A stretch of DNA of 64,000 nt from Ellagibacter isourolithinifaciens (GTDB taxonomy: Bacteria; Actinomycetota; Coriobacteriia; Coriobacteriales; Eggerthellaceae). Position numbers and translations under genes: made by a program. Shown piece after piece: positions 53,283 to 63,250 of this stretch; the stretch's first letter is position 1; every line of letters starts with the position of its first letter. The DNA lies in assembly GCF_008831035.1 (NCBI RefSeq), contig NZ_WAJR01000007.1:1-64000 (forward strand), given 5' to 3'. Below the pieces are notes generated by a model. It worked only from the letters and a program-made list of their open reading frames with translations, did no database searches and was not told the origin of the DNA.

Positions 53283-53348
53283 ATCGCATTCTGAATGGTT
53301 CGATAGAAGCAGTCAAAACACGATAAGTAGATTGTAGGAGGACATCGG

Positions 53349-54239
53349 ATGATCATCGAGACCCTGTCAACGTTTCCGGGCATGTACGACTCGGTGATGA
53401 ACTCGTCGATGATGCGCATCGCCCAAGAGAAGGGGATTCTCGACTTTCACGCGTATGACCTGCGCGACTGGACGCATGACCGCCATCGTACGACCGATGA
53501 TGACCCCTATGGCGGAGGTGCGGGCCTCGTCATGAAATGCGAGCCGCTCTTCGAGGCGTATGACGAGATTTGCTCAAGCGGAGAGGAGCGCGATTTCGGT
53601 TCCTGCCCGGAACGGGCGGATTGGGCGGCGTCCACAAAGCGAGTTCCGCACGAGCCGGAAGTGCCCTCTGGCACTTCCGCGCGAGCAGGACTGCCGAGCG
53701 ACTGGGCGCCACCCGATCCGCCCGCCGCGCCGCAGTCGGACTGCTTAAAACCCTGCACCATCTTCCTTGCGCCGCAGGGCGAGCGCTTCTGCGACGAAAT
53801 CGCGCTCGATCTTGCCAAAGAGGAGCGCCTCCTGTTTATTTGCGGGCACTACGAAGGCATCGACGAGCGCGCCTATACGCTGGCGGATCGCGTCATATCG
53901 CTTGGGGACTACGTGCTCACGAGCGGCGAGCTCGCCTCGATGGTCGTGATCGACGCCGTGGTCCGCAAGCTCCCCGGCGTGCTCGGTGCCGAGGACGGGG
54001 CGATCACCGAAAGCTTCTCCGACGGCCTTTTGGAGTATCCCCAGTACACGCGCCCCGCTGAGTTCCGCGGAATGCGGGTTCCCGACGTGCTTCTCTCGGG
54101 AGACCACGGGAAGGTGGCGAAATGGCGCCGCGAGCAGAGCTTGCTGCGTACTGCCCGCCTGCGCCCCGACTTGCTTGCCGACGTGGAGCTTTCACCCGCT
54201 GACAGGGATTTTCTGCAAAGATTGGGCGAAGAGGGCTAA
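53349..54239 (+). CDS. trmD: tRNA (guanine37-N1)-methyltransferase, with insertion
   Basis: A 296-residue TrmD, about 55 residues longer than usual. The SAM-knot family motifs are present: TLSTFPGMYDSV, DDPYGGGAGLVMKCEPLFEA, IFLAPQGERFCDE, LLFICGHYEGIDERA and GDYVLTSGELASMVV. Residues 77-134 (bases 53577-53750) are an insertion rich in Pro, Ala, Ser and Glu, in the loop before the knot strand, encoded by a strongly palindromic DNA segment. TrmD methylates G37 next to the anticodon to prevent frameshifting. AGGAGG precedes the ATG. The IS110 element separates it from rimM, so it needs its own promoter or one from the IS. Confidence 0.93.
   Translation: MIIETLSTFPGMYDSVMNSSMMRIAQEKGILDFHAYDLRDWTHDRHRTTDDDPYGGGAGLVMKCEPLFEAYDEICSSGEERDFGSCPERADWAASTKRVPHEPEVPSGTSARAGLPSDWAPPDPPAAPQSDCLKPCTIFLAPQGERFCDEIALDLAKEERLLFICGHYEGIDERAYTLADRVISLGDYVLTSGELASMVVIDAVVRKLPGVLGAEDGAITESFSDGLLEYPQYTRPAEFRGMRVPDVLLSGDHGKVAKWRREQSLLRTARLRPDLLADVELSPADRDFLQRLGEEG
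53613..53724. repeat. Palindromic element inside trmD
   Basis: Bases 53613-53630 pair with 53707-53724 (18 positions, one G-T and one mismatch). Inside lies a perfect 10-bp hairpin, 53656-53665 with 53670-53679, with a CTCT loop. Partial pairing continues between. The whole is one long imperfect palindrome read in frame as the extra trmD loop, much like the in-gene palindromic elements known from Rickettsia. Confidence 0.7.
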
Positions 54240-54282
54240 CGTCTCGCGCGAAGCGCTATCATTCGAATTCACGACTTGAATC

Positions 54283-54303
54283 ACGGGTGGTACCGCCTCC
54301 CGT
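54283..54303 (+). promoter_or_regulatory. T-box-core-like motif before lepB
   Basis: GGGTGGTACCGC at 54285-54296 equals the conserved T-box core. It lies within a small stem ACGGG (54283-54287)/CCCGT (54299-54303). Only 85 bases separate trmD from lepB, too few for a full T-box with Stem I, so this may be chance or a vestige. The downstream genes include glyQ and glyS. Confidence 0.25.
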
Positions 54304-54324
54304 ATCGAAAGGATATCGCGCTTC

Positions 54325-54894
54325 ATGTTTTCCGGTCAGCATGCCGAACGCCAGGGCTCGAAGGTGGCCCGCAGCCTGTTGAGCATCGTCATCATGGTAC
54401 TCGTCGTGTTCGGCCTCTCGCGCCTGTTGAACACCTTCGTGTTCGGCGCCTATGAGATTCCCTCGGGTTCGATGGAGGACACCATCGAAGTGGGCGACCT
54501 CGTCTTCTCGGAGAAGCTTTCCTATTACACGAGCGAGCCCCAAAAAGGGGACATCGTCACGTTCGCCGATCCGCTTGTCTCCAACCGCACGCTGATCAAG
54601 CGCGTCATCGCGACCGGCGGCCAGACGGTCGACCTGCAAAACGGTAAGGTCGTCGTCGACGGTGTCGTGCTCGACGAGCCCTACACCGAGAACAAGGTTT
54701 CCGAGCCGTTCGAGAAGACGGCCGTTTCCATAAGCTATCCCTACACCGTGCCCGAGGGCTGCCTTTGGGTCATGGGCGACAATCGAACCAATTCGCAGGA
54801 TTCGCGCTATTTCGGCGCAATCGACGCCTCGAGCGTGACCGGTCATGCGGTGTTTACCTACTGGCCGATCCCGCATATCGGGGTACTGTCTTAA
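54325..54894 (+). CDS. lepB: Signal peptidase I
   Basis: A 189-residue type I signal peptidase. One N-terminal membrane helix (about 17-37) is followed by the catalytic motifs: Ser49 in IPSGSM, Lys92 in LIKRVIA, and [14 protein letters not shown]. It releases exported proteins outside the membrane. Its place after trmD is common. The ribosome site GAAAGGA is rather far from the ATG. glyQ follows 53 bases later. Confidence 0.96.
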   Translation: MFSGQHAERQGSKVARSLLSIVIMVLVVFGLSRLLNTFVFGAYEIPSGSMEDTIEVGDLVFSEKLSYYTSEPQKGDIVTFADPLVSNRTLIKRVIATGGQTVDLQNGKVVVDGVVLDEPYTENKVSEPFEKTAVSISYPYTVPEGCLWVMGDNRTNSQDSRYFGAIDASSVTGHAVFTYWPIPHIGVLS

Positions 54895-54947
54895 AGGTGG
54901 AGAACCGGGCGCTCGGCGTCCCGCGCATCGATATGAGAAGGAGAGTC

Positions 54948-55880
54948 ATGGCAGAGACATCCGCCGGCCCTGCGGCCGACAAGCTGACGTTCCAGGACAT
55001 CATCATGAACCTGCAGCACTACTGGGCGAAGCAGGGCTGCGTCGTCATGCAGCCCTACGACAGCGAGGTGGGCGCGGGCACGTTCCACACCGCCACTACG
55101 CTGCGCAGCCTCGGGCCTAACGCCTGGCGCACCTGCTATCCGCAGCCGTGCCGCCGCCCGGCCGACGGCCGCTACGGTGAGAACCCCAACCGCATGCAGC
55201 ACTACTACCAGTTCCAGGTCATCTTGAAGCCTTGCCCGGTCGATTCCCAAGAGCTCTACCTGGGCTCGCTCAAAGCCATCGGCCTCGATCCCGCCGAGCA
55301 CGACGTGCGCTTCGTCGAGGACGACTGGGAAAGCCCGACGCTCGGCGCGTGGGGTCTTGGCTGGGAAGTGTGGATGGACGGTATGGAGGTCACGCAGTAC
55401 ACGTACTTCCAGCAGGTCGGCGGCATCGAGGTCGACCCGGTCCCCGTCGAAATCACCTACGGCCTTGAGCGCATCGCCATGTACGTGCAGGGCGTCGACT
55501 CCGTCTACGACCTCGTGTGGTCCTACCTGCCCGACGGCACGCCCATGACCTACGGCGACGTCTTCCACGAGAACGAGTACGAGTTCTCGACCTACAACTT
55601 CGAGGTCGCCGACGTCGAGCTGATGCGCCGCAAGTTCGATGAGTACGAGGCCGAGTGCCATTCCTGTCTCGAGCGCAAGCTGCCGCTGCCGGCCTACGAC
55701 TGCGTCATGAAGTGCAGCCACGCGTTCAACATCCTCGACGCACGCGGCGCCATCTCGGCGACCGAGCGCGCCAACTACATCCTGCGCGTCCGCGCCGTCG
55801 CCAAGGCCTGCTGCGAGAGCTATCTCGCCGAGGTTGCTGGCAAGAAAGACACGTATTCCACGAAGGGCGAGGTGGCCTAA
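54948..55880 (+). CDS. glyQ: Glycine-tRNA ligase alpha subunit
   Basis: A 310-residue class II alpha chain. It begins with [19 protein letters not shown], has [22 protein letters not shown] and [27 protein letters not shown], all typical. AGAAGGAGA precedes the ATG at 54948. It forms an alpha2beta2 enzyme with GlyS, whose start directly follows the stop codon. Confidence 0.98.
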   Translation: MAETSAGPAADKLTFQDIIMNLQHYWAKQGCVVMQPYDSEVGAGTFHTATTLRSLGPNAWRTCYPQPCRRPADGRYGENPNRMQHYYQFQVILKPCPVDSQELYLGSLKAIGLDPAEHDVRFVEDDWESPTLGAWGLGWEVWMDGMEVTQYTYFQQVGGIEVDPVPVEITYGLERIAMYVQGVDSVYDLVWSYLPDGTPMTYGDVFHENEYEFSTYNFEVADVELMRRKFDEYEAECHSCLERKLPLPAYDCVMKCSHAFNILDARGAISATERANYILRVRAVAKACCESYLAEVAGKKDTYSTKGEVA

Positions 55881-57983
55881 ATGGCAGATACTCTGGATTT
55901 CCTGCTCGAGATCGGCACCGAGGAGATGCCCTCGGCGCCGCTGATCAACGCTTCCAAGCAGCTTCCGAAGCTCGTCGTGAAGATGCTCGACGAGGCTGGT
56001 TTGGCGCATGGCGATGTGCGCGTCGTCTCCTCGCCGCGCCGCCTTGCCGCGATCGTGTCCGACGTGGCCTGCGCCACCGAGGCCGTCCATGAGGTCAAGC
56101 GCGGCCCCAAGGCCCAAATTGCCTTCGACGCAGACGGCAACCCCACCAAGGCTGCTGCCGGCTTCGCCCGCAAGTGCGGTATCGACGCCTCCGAGCTCAC
56201 TCGCAAGGTGGACGAGGACGGCAACGAGTACGTCTTCGCCGAGAGAAACGTTCCCTCTGAGCCCGCAATGCCGATCCTGTCGGCGCTCGGCCACGACGTC
56301 ATCGCCGCCATCGAGTGGCCGAACTACCGCTCCCAGCGCTGGGGCTCCGAGCACGAGACCTTCGTGCGCCCGATCCGCTGGATCTGCGCGCTCCTCGGCT
56401 CCGAGGTCGTGCCCGTTACCTACGCCGACGTGACGAGCGGTAACACCACCCGCGGCCATCGCGTTTTGGCGCCTGGCGAGCATGTCGTTGCCGAGCCTGC
56501 TGCCTACGAGCAGGTGCTCAAGGATTCCTACGTGCTCGGCGCCGAGGCCCGCGAGGCCGCCATTCGCGAGGGCATCGCCGCAATCGAGGCCGAGCGCCCC
56601 GGCAGCCATGTGGACACGCCTGCCCGCATCTTTGACGAGGTCGTGAACCTCTGCGAGTGGCCGACCGTGCTCGTCGGCACCTTCGACGAGGAGTTCCTCC
56701 GCGTGCCGCAGGAGATTATCTGCGAGTCCATGCTCTCCAACCAGCGCTATTTCCCGATTTTCGATGCCGAGGGCAAGCTTACCCGTGAGTTCGTGATCGT
56801 CTCGAACGCCGATCCGAAGGTCTCCGATACCGTCGTCTCCGGCAACGAGCGCGTCGTGCGCCCGCGCCTCGACGACGCGAAGTTCTTCTTCGACGAGGAC
56901 TTGAAGCGCCCGATGGAGGAGTTCGTCGAGCGCCTCGGCATCGTCACGTTCCAGGAGAAGCTTGGCACCACCTTGCAGAAGGTCCAGCGCATGGAGAAGC
57001 TTGCGGGCGCGGCCGCTGCCGCAGCCGGCGAGGATGCGGCGGGCGTCGCGAACGCCGTGCGCGCCGCGCACCTGGCCAAGGCAGACCTCGTCTCGCAGGC
57101 AGTCGTCGAGTTCACCAACCAGCAGGGCGTCATGGGCGGCTATTACGCCGAGGCCGCAGGTGAGGCCCCCGAGGTTTGCGCCGCGATTCGCGAGCACTAT
57201 CGTCCGCGCTTCGCAGGTGACGATCTTCCCTCCGGCATCTGCGGCAAGTGCGTCGCTATCGCCGACAAGCTCGACACCTGCTGTGGCATCTTCGCCATCG
57301 ACGAGCCCCCGACGGGCTCTTCCGACCCCTACGCGGTGCGCCGCGCAGCCATCGGCATCATCGCCATGCTGCGCACGATGCCTACGGTCGGCCTGAAAGA
57401 CCTCATCGCCGCGTCGCTTGACGCTTACGCCGAGCAGGGCCTTGAATTCGATCGCGCCGTTGTGGCTGAAAAGGTCGAACAGTTCTTCGCAGGGCGCCTG
57501 AAGTCTATCGCGAAGGACGAAGGCATCCTCCTCGACTCCATCGAGGCCGTCTCGGCTGTGGGCGTCATCGACCCCGCCGAGTTCTTCGCCCGCGCCTGCG
57601 CGCTCGATGCGGCCCGTGCCGAGCAGCCCGAGACTTACGAGGCTCTCGCGGGCGCCTTCACGCGCGCCCATAATCTTGCGGACGCCGCGCTGGGCTGCGA
57701 GGTCGACACCTCGATCCTTGGCGACTCTGAGCTCGCGCTCCTTCGCGCATGCGAGGAAGGGGAGGGCAAGGTCTCATCCGCGCTCGCTTGCAAGGACTTC
57801 GATGCCGCCTGCAGTGCCCTTGCGGCCCTCAAAGAGCCGATCGACGTCTTCTTCGAGGACGTCATGGTCATGGACGAGAACGCGTCGCTGCGCGAGAACC
57901 GCCTGCGCCTGCTCAACCGCTTCGTCGGCGTGTTCACCGACGTCGCCGATTTCGGGTTGATGGCGAAGAAGGCCCAAAAGTAG
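55881..57983 (+). CDS. glyS: Glycine-tRNA ligase beta subunit
   Basis: A 700-residue beta chain beginning FLLEIGTEEMPS, with the HD-like segment and C-terminal anticodon-binding DALR-like part (FFEDVMVMDENASLRENRLRLLN). Motifs SNQRYFPIFD and GGYYAEAAGE are typical. It starts immediately after the glyQ stop, so the subunits are coupled. Confidence 0.97.
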   Translation: MADTLDFLLEIGTEEMPSAPLINASKQLPKLVVKMLDEAGLAHGDVRVVSSPRRLAAIVSDVACATEAVHEVKRGPKAQIAFDADGNPTKAAAGFARKCGIDASELTRKVDEDGNEYVFAERNVPSEPAMPILSALGHDVIAAIEWPNYRSQRWGSEHETFVRPIRWICALLGSEVVPVTYADVTSGNTTRGHRVLAPGEHVVAEPAAYEQVLKDSYVLGAEAREAAIREGIAAIEAERPGSHVDTPARIFDEVVNLCEWPTVLVGTFDEEFLRVPQEIICESMLSNQRYFPIFDAEGKLTREFVIVSNADPKVSDTVVSGNERVVRPRLDDAKFFFDEDLKRPMEEFVERLGIVTFQEKLGTTLQKVQRMEKLAGAAAAAAGEDAAGVANAVRAAHLAKADLVSQAVVEFTNQQGVMGGYYAEAAGEAPEVCAAIREHYRPRFAGDDLPSGICGKCVAIADKLDTCCGIFAIDEPPTGSSDPYAVRRAAIGIIAMLRTMPTVGLKDLIAASLDAYAEQGLEFDRAVVAEKVEQFFAGRLKSIAKDEGILLDSIEAVSAVGVIDPAEFFARACALDAARAEQPETYEALAGAFTRAHNLADAALGCEVDTSILGDSELALLRACEEGEGKVSSALACKDFDAACSALAALKEPIDVFFEDVMVMDENASLRENRLRLLNRFVGVFTDVADFGLMAKKAQK

Positions 57984-58013
57984 TCCACATCAATAGAAAA
58001 AGCCAGGCGAGAG

Positions 58014-58895
58014 ATGGATTTCGTTGTGCATACGAATTTGACGCCCCTGCCGACGATTCACGTTGTCAGCGACTCTGTGGGGTTGACGGCGCAGTCTTTG
58101 GCCCGTGCCGCAGCTGCGCAGTTTGGGGTGACGAACCCCTGCATCGAGGTGCTGCCGAAGGTTCGCAAGTTCGATGAGGTGAAGCGCTTCCTCGAGGACC
58201 ACATGCAGCTTCATCGCGAGCTTAAGGGATCTCCTCGAATCCTCGTCTGCTACACCATCGTCGACAAGGAGCTGCGCACTCGCTTGGCCGAGTTCGCAGC
58301 CTCCGAGCCCGACATCATCGCAATCGACCTGATGACCCAGGTCATCGATGCCATTTCAGACCTTTCGGGCCTCGAGCCGTCCTCGAAGCCCGGTGGTCTT
58401 CATGTGGCCGACCAGCATTACTTCCGCCGCATCGAGGCAATCGAGTTCACCATCGCTCACGACGATGGCAGAAACCCCCAAGACCTCACGCAGGCCGACA
58501 TCGTTTTGCTCGGCGTGTCGCGCTCGTCGAAGACGCCGACGTCGATTTATCTGTCCCAGCAGGGCTACAAGGTGGCGAACGTTCCGCTTGACCCCCACAC
58601 CGAGCCTCCTCGCGAGATTTACGACGTCGACCCGACGCACCTGTTCGGCCTCATGACGACGCCCGAGGTGCTCGTTGGCATCCGCGCTCGCAGGCTCGGC
58701 AATGCCGTGGGCGTCGCGAGCAGCTACGCCGACCCCACCTATGTCTACGAGGACCTCGAGTCGGCGCGTGCGCTCATGCGCCGACTCGGTGCTATCGTCG
58801 TTCACACTGAAAACCGTGCCGTCGAGGAGACCGCTCAAGAGATATTGCGCTACTACGAGCGTCTGCACCCCGCACCTACTGGTATAGTTGACTAG
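58014..58895 (+). CDS. Pyruvate, phosphate dikinase regulatory protein (DUF299)
   Basis: A 293-residue bifunctional kinase/pyrophosphorylase of the PPDK regulator family. It has VVSDSVGLTAQSLARAA near the start and the P-loop-like GVSRSSKTPTSIYLSQQGYKVAN. It switches PPDK off by ADP-dependent Thr phosphorylation and on by phosphate-dependent removal. Its target ppdK is the next gene, which supports the assignment over the related PEP synthase regulator. Confidence 0.93.
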   Translation: MDFVVHTNLTPLPTIHVVSDSVGLTAQSLARAAAAQFGVTNPCIEVLPKVRKFDEVKRFLEDHMQLHRELKGSPRILVCYTIVDKELRTRLAEFAASEPDIIAIDLMTQVIDAISDLSGLEPSSKPGGLHVADQHYFRRIEAIEFTIAHDDGRNPQDLTQADIVLLGVSRSSKTPTSIYLSQQGYKVANVPLDPHTEPPREIYDVDPTHLFGLMTTPEVLVGIRARRLGNAVGVASSYADPTYVYEDLESARALMRRLGAIVVHTENRAVEETAQEILRYYERLHPAPTGIVD

Positions 58896-58996
58896 TACTC
58901 GAAACGTTAGGGAAATGTGCGCGAAATGTTTCTTCGCAAGTCACGTTTTCCGACGTCATGGGTAAAAAGGTAACCGGAGCTTGTAAGGAGAACAAG

Positions 58997-61714
58997 GTGA
59001 CCGAACCAGTGAAGCGCGTCTATGCGTTTGGCAAAGACGCTCAGGGAAACAACGTAACCGAGGGCAACACCACCATGAAGGCGACGCTCGGCGGCAAGGG
59101 CGCGAACCTCGCCGAGATGGCCAACATCGGCCTTCCCGTTCCTCCGGGATTCACGATTTCCTGTCAGACGTGCATGGAGTACGCCAACGCCGGCAACGTA
59201 TGGCCGGAAGGCGTTCTCGACACGATCCACGAGTATCGTCTCGATCTTGAGAACCGTATCGGAAAGAAGATCGGCGATGCGGAAGATCCGTTGCTCGTCT
59301 CCGTCCGTTCCGGTGCTCCCATGTCGATGCCCGGCATGATGGATACGGTTTTGAACCTCGGCCTGAACGACGAGTCCATCAACGGCCTCATCAAGCAGAC
59401 CGAGAACCCCCGCTTCGCGTGGGACTCCTATCGCCGCTTCATCCAGATGTTCTCGAACGTCGTCATGGGGCTTGACGGCGACCTGTTCGAGAACGCCATC
59501 AACGCCATGAAGGCAGTGCGCGGCGTGAAGTCCGACACCGACCTTACCGCGGAAGACTTGCAAGAGCTCGTCGCGGAGTTCAAGGGCATCTTCACCGAGA
59601 ACGTCTCGGGCGAGGAATACCCGGCGCTTGTCGTCGACGGCTCCGTGCAGTTCCCGCAGGACCCGATGGTGCAGCTCAAGCTTGCCATCGAGGCTGTGTT
59701 CGGCAGTTGGAACAACCCCCGTGCGGTTCTCTACCGCAAGAAGAACAAGATCTCCGACGACCTGGGCACCGCCGTCAACGTGCAGTGCATGGTCTTCGGC
59801 AACAAGGGCAACACGTCGGCCACGGGCGTCGCGTTCACGCGCAACCCGGCCAACGGTGCGAAGGAATTCTACGGTGACTACCTGGTAAACGCCCAGGGCG
59901 AAGACGTCGTCGCGGGCATCCGCAACACGAGCCCCATCGCCGACCTCAAGCATGTGGAAGGCCTCGAGGAAGCGGGCCGTGAGCTCGAGGAAATCTTCGT
60001 GCTTCTGGAGAACCACTTCCACGACATGATGGACATCGAGTTCACCATCGAGCAGGGCAAGCTCTTCATGCTGCAGACCCGCGTGGGCAAGCGCACCGCC
60101 GCCGCCGCGCTCCATATCGCCATCGACATGGAGAAGGAGGGCCTCATCGACAAGAAGGAGGCTGTCCGTCGCGTCGCTCCCGACCAGCTCGACCAGCTGC
60201 TTCATCCGCAGTTCGACAAGAACGCCGACTACGACGTGCTCGCCCGCGGCCTGAACGCGAGCCCCGGCGCCGCAGTGGGCGAAGCCGTGTTCTCCTCCGC
60301 TGACGCCGTCGCTGCCGCTGAAGCTGGCCGCAAGTGCGTGCTCGTCCGCTGGGAGACCAACCCCGACGACCTCGCCGGCATGATCGCCGCCGAGGGCATC
60401 CTCACCTCCCATGGCGGCAAGACCTCGCATGCCGCCGTCATCGCCCGCGGTATGGGCGCCCCGTGCGTGTGCGGCGTGGAGGCCCTGAAGATCGACGCTG
60501 AGAAGAAGCAGGCGACGGTCGCAGGCACCGACGTCGTCATCAAAGAGGGCGACATGATTTCGCTCGACGGTACCTCTGGCATCGTCGTTTTGGGTGCGGT
60601 CGATTTGGTAATGCCCGAGCTCACCGGCGACCTTGACACCATCCTCGAGTGGGCCGACGAGTTCCGCAAGCTCGGCGTCCGCGCGAATGCGGACAACCCC
60701 GAGGACGCGAAGCTTTCCCGCGATTTCGGCGCATCGGGCATCGGACTGTGCCGCACTGAGCACATGTTCTTGGGCGAGCGCAAACAGATCATCCAGACCT
60801 TCATCTTGAACGACGACGATGCCGTGCGCGAGAAGGCAGTGGGCGAGCTCTTCGAGGCCCAGACCGGCGACTTCTACGGCATGTTCAAGGAAATGGACGG
60901 GCTGCCGGTCATCGTACGCCTGCTCGATCCGCCGCTGCACGAGTTCCTCGAGAGCCCGCGCGCGCTCGACGTGGAAATCGCGCGCCTCGAGGCGACGGGC
61001 GGGGACAAGACCCTCATCGCCGAGAAGCGCATGCTCATGGAGCGCATCGACGGCTTCGCCGAGCAGAACCCGATGCTGGGCCTGCGCGGTTGCCGCCTCG
61101 GCATCGTGTACCCGATCCTCCCCGAGATGCAGGTTCGTGCCATCGCGACTGCGACCGCGAAGCTCAAGAAGGAAGGCCTCGACCCGAAGCCCGAGATCAT
61201 GATCCCGCTCGTGTCGACCGTCGCCGAGCTTGAGAAGCTGCGCGCCGTCGCCGAGAAGATCATCGCGGAAGTGGCCGCCGAAGAGGGCGTCGAGCTCGAT
61301 ATCGAGGTCGGCACCATGATTGAGCTGCCGCGCGCTGCCGTCACTGCCGACGAGATCGCCACGCAGGCAGACTTCTTCTCCTTCGGCACCAACGACCTCA
61401 CCCAGACGACGTTCGGCTTCAGCCGCGACGACGTCGAGGCCGAGTTCGTGCCGCAGTACCTGCAGGAGCACCTGCTTCCGTACAACCCGTTCGCCACGAT
61501 CGACCCGGGCGTGGCGAAGCTCGTGGAGATGGGCGTCAAGCTCGGCCATGAGGGCAATCCCGACCTGGTCTGCGGCGTTTGCGGCGAACACGGTGGCGAC
61601 CCGGATTCCATCCACACGTTCAACAAGATCGGTCTCGATTACGTCAGCTGCTCGCCGTACCGCGTGCCTGTCGCCCGCCTCGCTGCGGCCCAGGCTGCGC
61701 TCGAAGAAGAGTAG
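58997..61714 (+). CDS. ppdK: Pyruvate, phosphate dikinase
   Basis: A 905-residue PPDK, which converts pyruvate, ATP and phosphate to PEP, AMP and pyrophosphate, or the reverse. It has an ATP-grasp domain at the start ([21 protein letters not shown]), the phospho-His domain with [20 protein letters not shown] (His carrier with the regulatory Thr two before it), and the PEP-utilising TIM barrel ending [11 protein letters not shown]. The GTG at 58997 with AAGGAG is preferred to the ATG at 58958, which has no ribosome site. In anaerobes it often serves glycolysis with pyrophosphate. Confidence 0.96.
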   Translation: MTEPVKRVYAFGKDAQGNNVTEGNTTMKATLGGKGANLAEMANIGLPVPPGFTISCQTCMEYANAGNVWPEGVLDTIHEYRLDLENRIGKKIGDAEDPLLVSVRSGAPMSMPGMMDTVLNLGLNDESINGLIKQTENPRFAWDSYRRFIQMFSNVVMGLDGDLFENAINAMKAVRGVKSDTDLTAEDLQELVAEFKGIFTENVSGEEYPALVVDGSVQFPQDPMVQLKLAIEAVFGSWNNPRAVLYRKKNKISDDLGTAVNVQCMVFGNKGNTSATGVAFTRNPANGAKEFYGDYLVNAQGEDVVAGIRNTSPIADLKHVEGLEEAGRELEEIFVLLENHFHDMMDIEFTIEQGKLFMLQTRVGKRTAAAALHIAIDMEKEGLIDKKEAVRRVAPDQLDQLLHPQFDKNADYDVLARGLNASPGAAVGEAVFSSADAVAAAEAGRKCVLVRWETNPDDLAGMIAAEGILTSHGGKTSHAAVIARGMGAPCVCGVEALKIDAEKKQATVAGTDVVIKEGDMISLDGTSGIVVLGAVDLVMPELTGDLDTILEWADEFRKLGVRANADNPEDAKLSRDFGASGIGLCRTEHMFLGERKQIIQTFILNDDDAVREKAVGELFEAQTGDFYGMFKEMDGLPVIVRLLDPPLHEFLESPRALDVEIARLEATGGDKTLIAEKRMLMERIDGFAEQNPMLGLRGCRLGIVYPILPEMQVRAIATATAKLKKEGLDPKPEIMIPLVSTVAELEKLRAVAEKIIAEVAAEEGVELDIEVGTMIELPRAAVTADEIATQADFFSFGTNDLTQTTFGFSRDDVEAEFVPQYLQEHLLPYNPFATIDPGVAKLVEMGVKLGHEGNPDLVCGVCGEHGGDPDSIHTFNKIGLDYVSCSPYRVPVARLAAAQAALEEE

Positions 61715-61738
61715 CACGACTACGGGTTCATCATTGCA

Positions 61739-61769
61739 GGGGTCGGGCGTTTCGCGCTCGGCCCCTTTT
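61739..61769 (+). terminator. Terminator after ppdK
   Basis: An 11-bp stem (61739-61749 with 61755-61765, two G-T pairs) with a five-base loop and TTTT. Confidence 0.85.
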
Positions 61770-61790
61770 GCGCATATCATGGGAAGGGGA

Positions 61791-63233
61791 ATGATGCAAC
61801 GCACGAAAATCGCCCAGCTGTTCGCCGACGTCGACGCGTTCGGGGGCAAGGAAATCACCGTGGCGGGTTGGGTCCGCTCGGTGCGCGATATGAAGAACTT
61901 CGGCTTCGTCACCTTGAACGACGGAAGCTGCTTTCGCGACCTCCAGGTGGTGATGAGCCGCGAAACGCTGGAAAACTACGACGAGATTGCAGCTCAGAAC
62001 GTGAGTGCTGCCCTTATCTGCAAGGGTACGCTGAAGCTCACACCCGAGGCGCAGCAGCCATTCGAGCTTACCGCTGAGAGCATTTCCGTCGAAGGCATCT
62101 CCGCGCCGGACTACCCGCTGCAGAAGAAGCGCGCCACGGTCGAGTTTCTGCGCACCCAGCAGCATCTTCGTCCGCGCACGAACTTGTTTCGCGCCGTTTT
62201 CCGCATCCGCAGCGTCGCGGCCGCATCTATCCACAGCTTTTTCCAGGACCGGGGATTCGTCTATGTGAACACCCCGATCATCACGGCGTCCGACTGCGAG
62301 GGGGCAGGCGAGATGTTCCGCGTGACCGCGCTCGATATGGAAGACGTGCCGCGCGTGAGCGAGAAAGCTGCTGCCGAGTCGGGCGGGGAACTTCACGCGG
62401 GGGAGGTTGACTGGAGCCGCGACTTCTTCGGCAAGCCGGCAAGTCTGACCGTGTCCGGCCAGCTCAATGCCGAGAACTTCGCCATGGCCTTCGGCGACGT
62501 GTACACCTTCGGGCCGACGTTTCGCGCGGAGAACTCCAACACGAAGCGCCATGCGGCCGAGTTCTGGATGGTCGAGCCCGAGATCGCCTTCGCCGACCTT
62601 GAAGACGATATGAACCTTGCGGAGGACATGCTGAAGCACGTCATCAACGAGGTGATGGATCGCTGCCCCGACGAGCTCGCGATGCTGAACAAGTTCGTCG
62701 ACAAGGGACTTATCGAGCGTCTGACGCACGTGGCGACGAGCGATTTCGCGCGGGTGACCTACACCGAGGCCGTGTCCATCCTCGAGGATGCGGTTGCGAA
62801 GGGTCACACATTCGAATACCCCGTGAGCTGGGGAATCGACCTGCAAACCGAGCATGAGCGCTTCCTCACCGAAGAGCACTTCAAGCGCCCGACCTTCGTG
62901 ACGGACTACCCGGTCGAGATCAAGGCGTTCTACATGAGGCTGAACGACGACGGCAAGACCGTTGCTGCGGCTGACTGCCTCGTGCCGGGCATCGGTGAGA
63001 TTATCGGCGGCAGTCAGCGCGAGGAGCGCCTCGATGTGCTCGAGCGCCGCATCGCCGAGCTCGGGATGGATCCGGCGCAGTACAAGTACTACTGCGACCT
63101 GCGCCGTTACGGTTCCTGCCGCCATGCGGGCTTCGGTCTGGGCTTCGAGCGCCTCGTCATGTACCTTACCGGCGTTCAGAACATCCGTGATGTCATCCCG
63201 CATCCTCGCACCGTTGGCAACGCTGAATTCTAA
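61791..63233 (+). CDS. asnS: Asparagine-tRNA ligase
   Basis: A 480-residue class II synthetase. The OB-fold anticodon domain ([25 protein letters not shown]) is followed by motif 2 and 3 regions ([37 protein letters not shown]). The pattern [36 protein letters not shown] is typical of AsnRS. ATG at 61791 or 61794 may start it; AAGGGGA lies just before both. Its presence means tRNA-Asn is charged directly. Confidence 0.95.
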   Translation: MMQRTKIAQLFADVDAFGGKEITVAGWVRSVRDMKNFGFVTLNDGSCFRDLQVVMSRETLENYDEIAAQNVSAALICKGTLKLTPEAQQPFELTAESISVEGISAPDYPLQKKRATVEFLRTQQHLRPRTNLFRAVFRIRSVAAASIHSFFQDRGFVYVNTPIITASDCEGAGEMFRVTALDMEDVPRVSEKAAAESGGELHAGEVDWSRDFFGKPASLTVSGQLNAENFAMAFGDVYTFGPTFRAENSNTKRHAAEFWMVEPEIAFADLEDDMNLAEDMLKHVINEVMDRCPDELAMLNKFVDKGLIERLTHVATSDFARVTYTEAVSILEDAVAKGHTFEYPVSWGIDLQTEHERFLTEEHFKRPTFVTDYPVEIKAFYMRLNDDGKTVAAADCLVPGIGEIIGGSQREERLDVLERRIAELGMDPAQYKYYCDLRRYGSCRHAGFGLGFERLVMYLTGVQNIRDVIPHPRTVGNAEF

Positions 63234-63250
63234 GGAGACGGGGGCTTCTC

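Larger units (their letters stand above)
51848..53316 (-). mobile_element. IS110-family insertion sequence
   Basis: The element holds one transposase gene and is bounded by long imperfect inverted repeats. The core repeat is 51860-51882 against 53283-53305 (21 of 23 bases complementary); similarity continues outward to 51848 and 53316 (TTGAC-GCTT). The left repeat contains the transposase stop codon. A 207-base non-coding leader lies on the 5' side of the gene. No target duplication was seen, as usual for IS110 elements. It lies between rimM and trmD. Exact ends are uncertain by some bases. Confidence 0.85.

Noticed and set aside
54891-57671. Open frame of 926 codons antisense to glyQ and glyS
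   Set aside because: Shadow of the two synthetase genes; no ribosome site, no recognisable domain.
58907-61912. Open frame of 1001 codons antisense to ppdK
   Set aside because: Shadow of ppdK caused by codon bias; composition is not protein-like.
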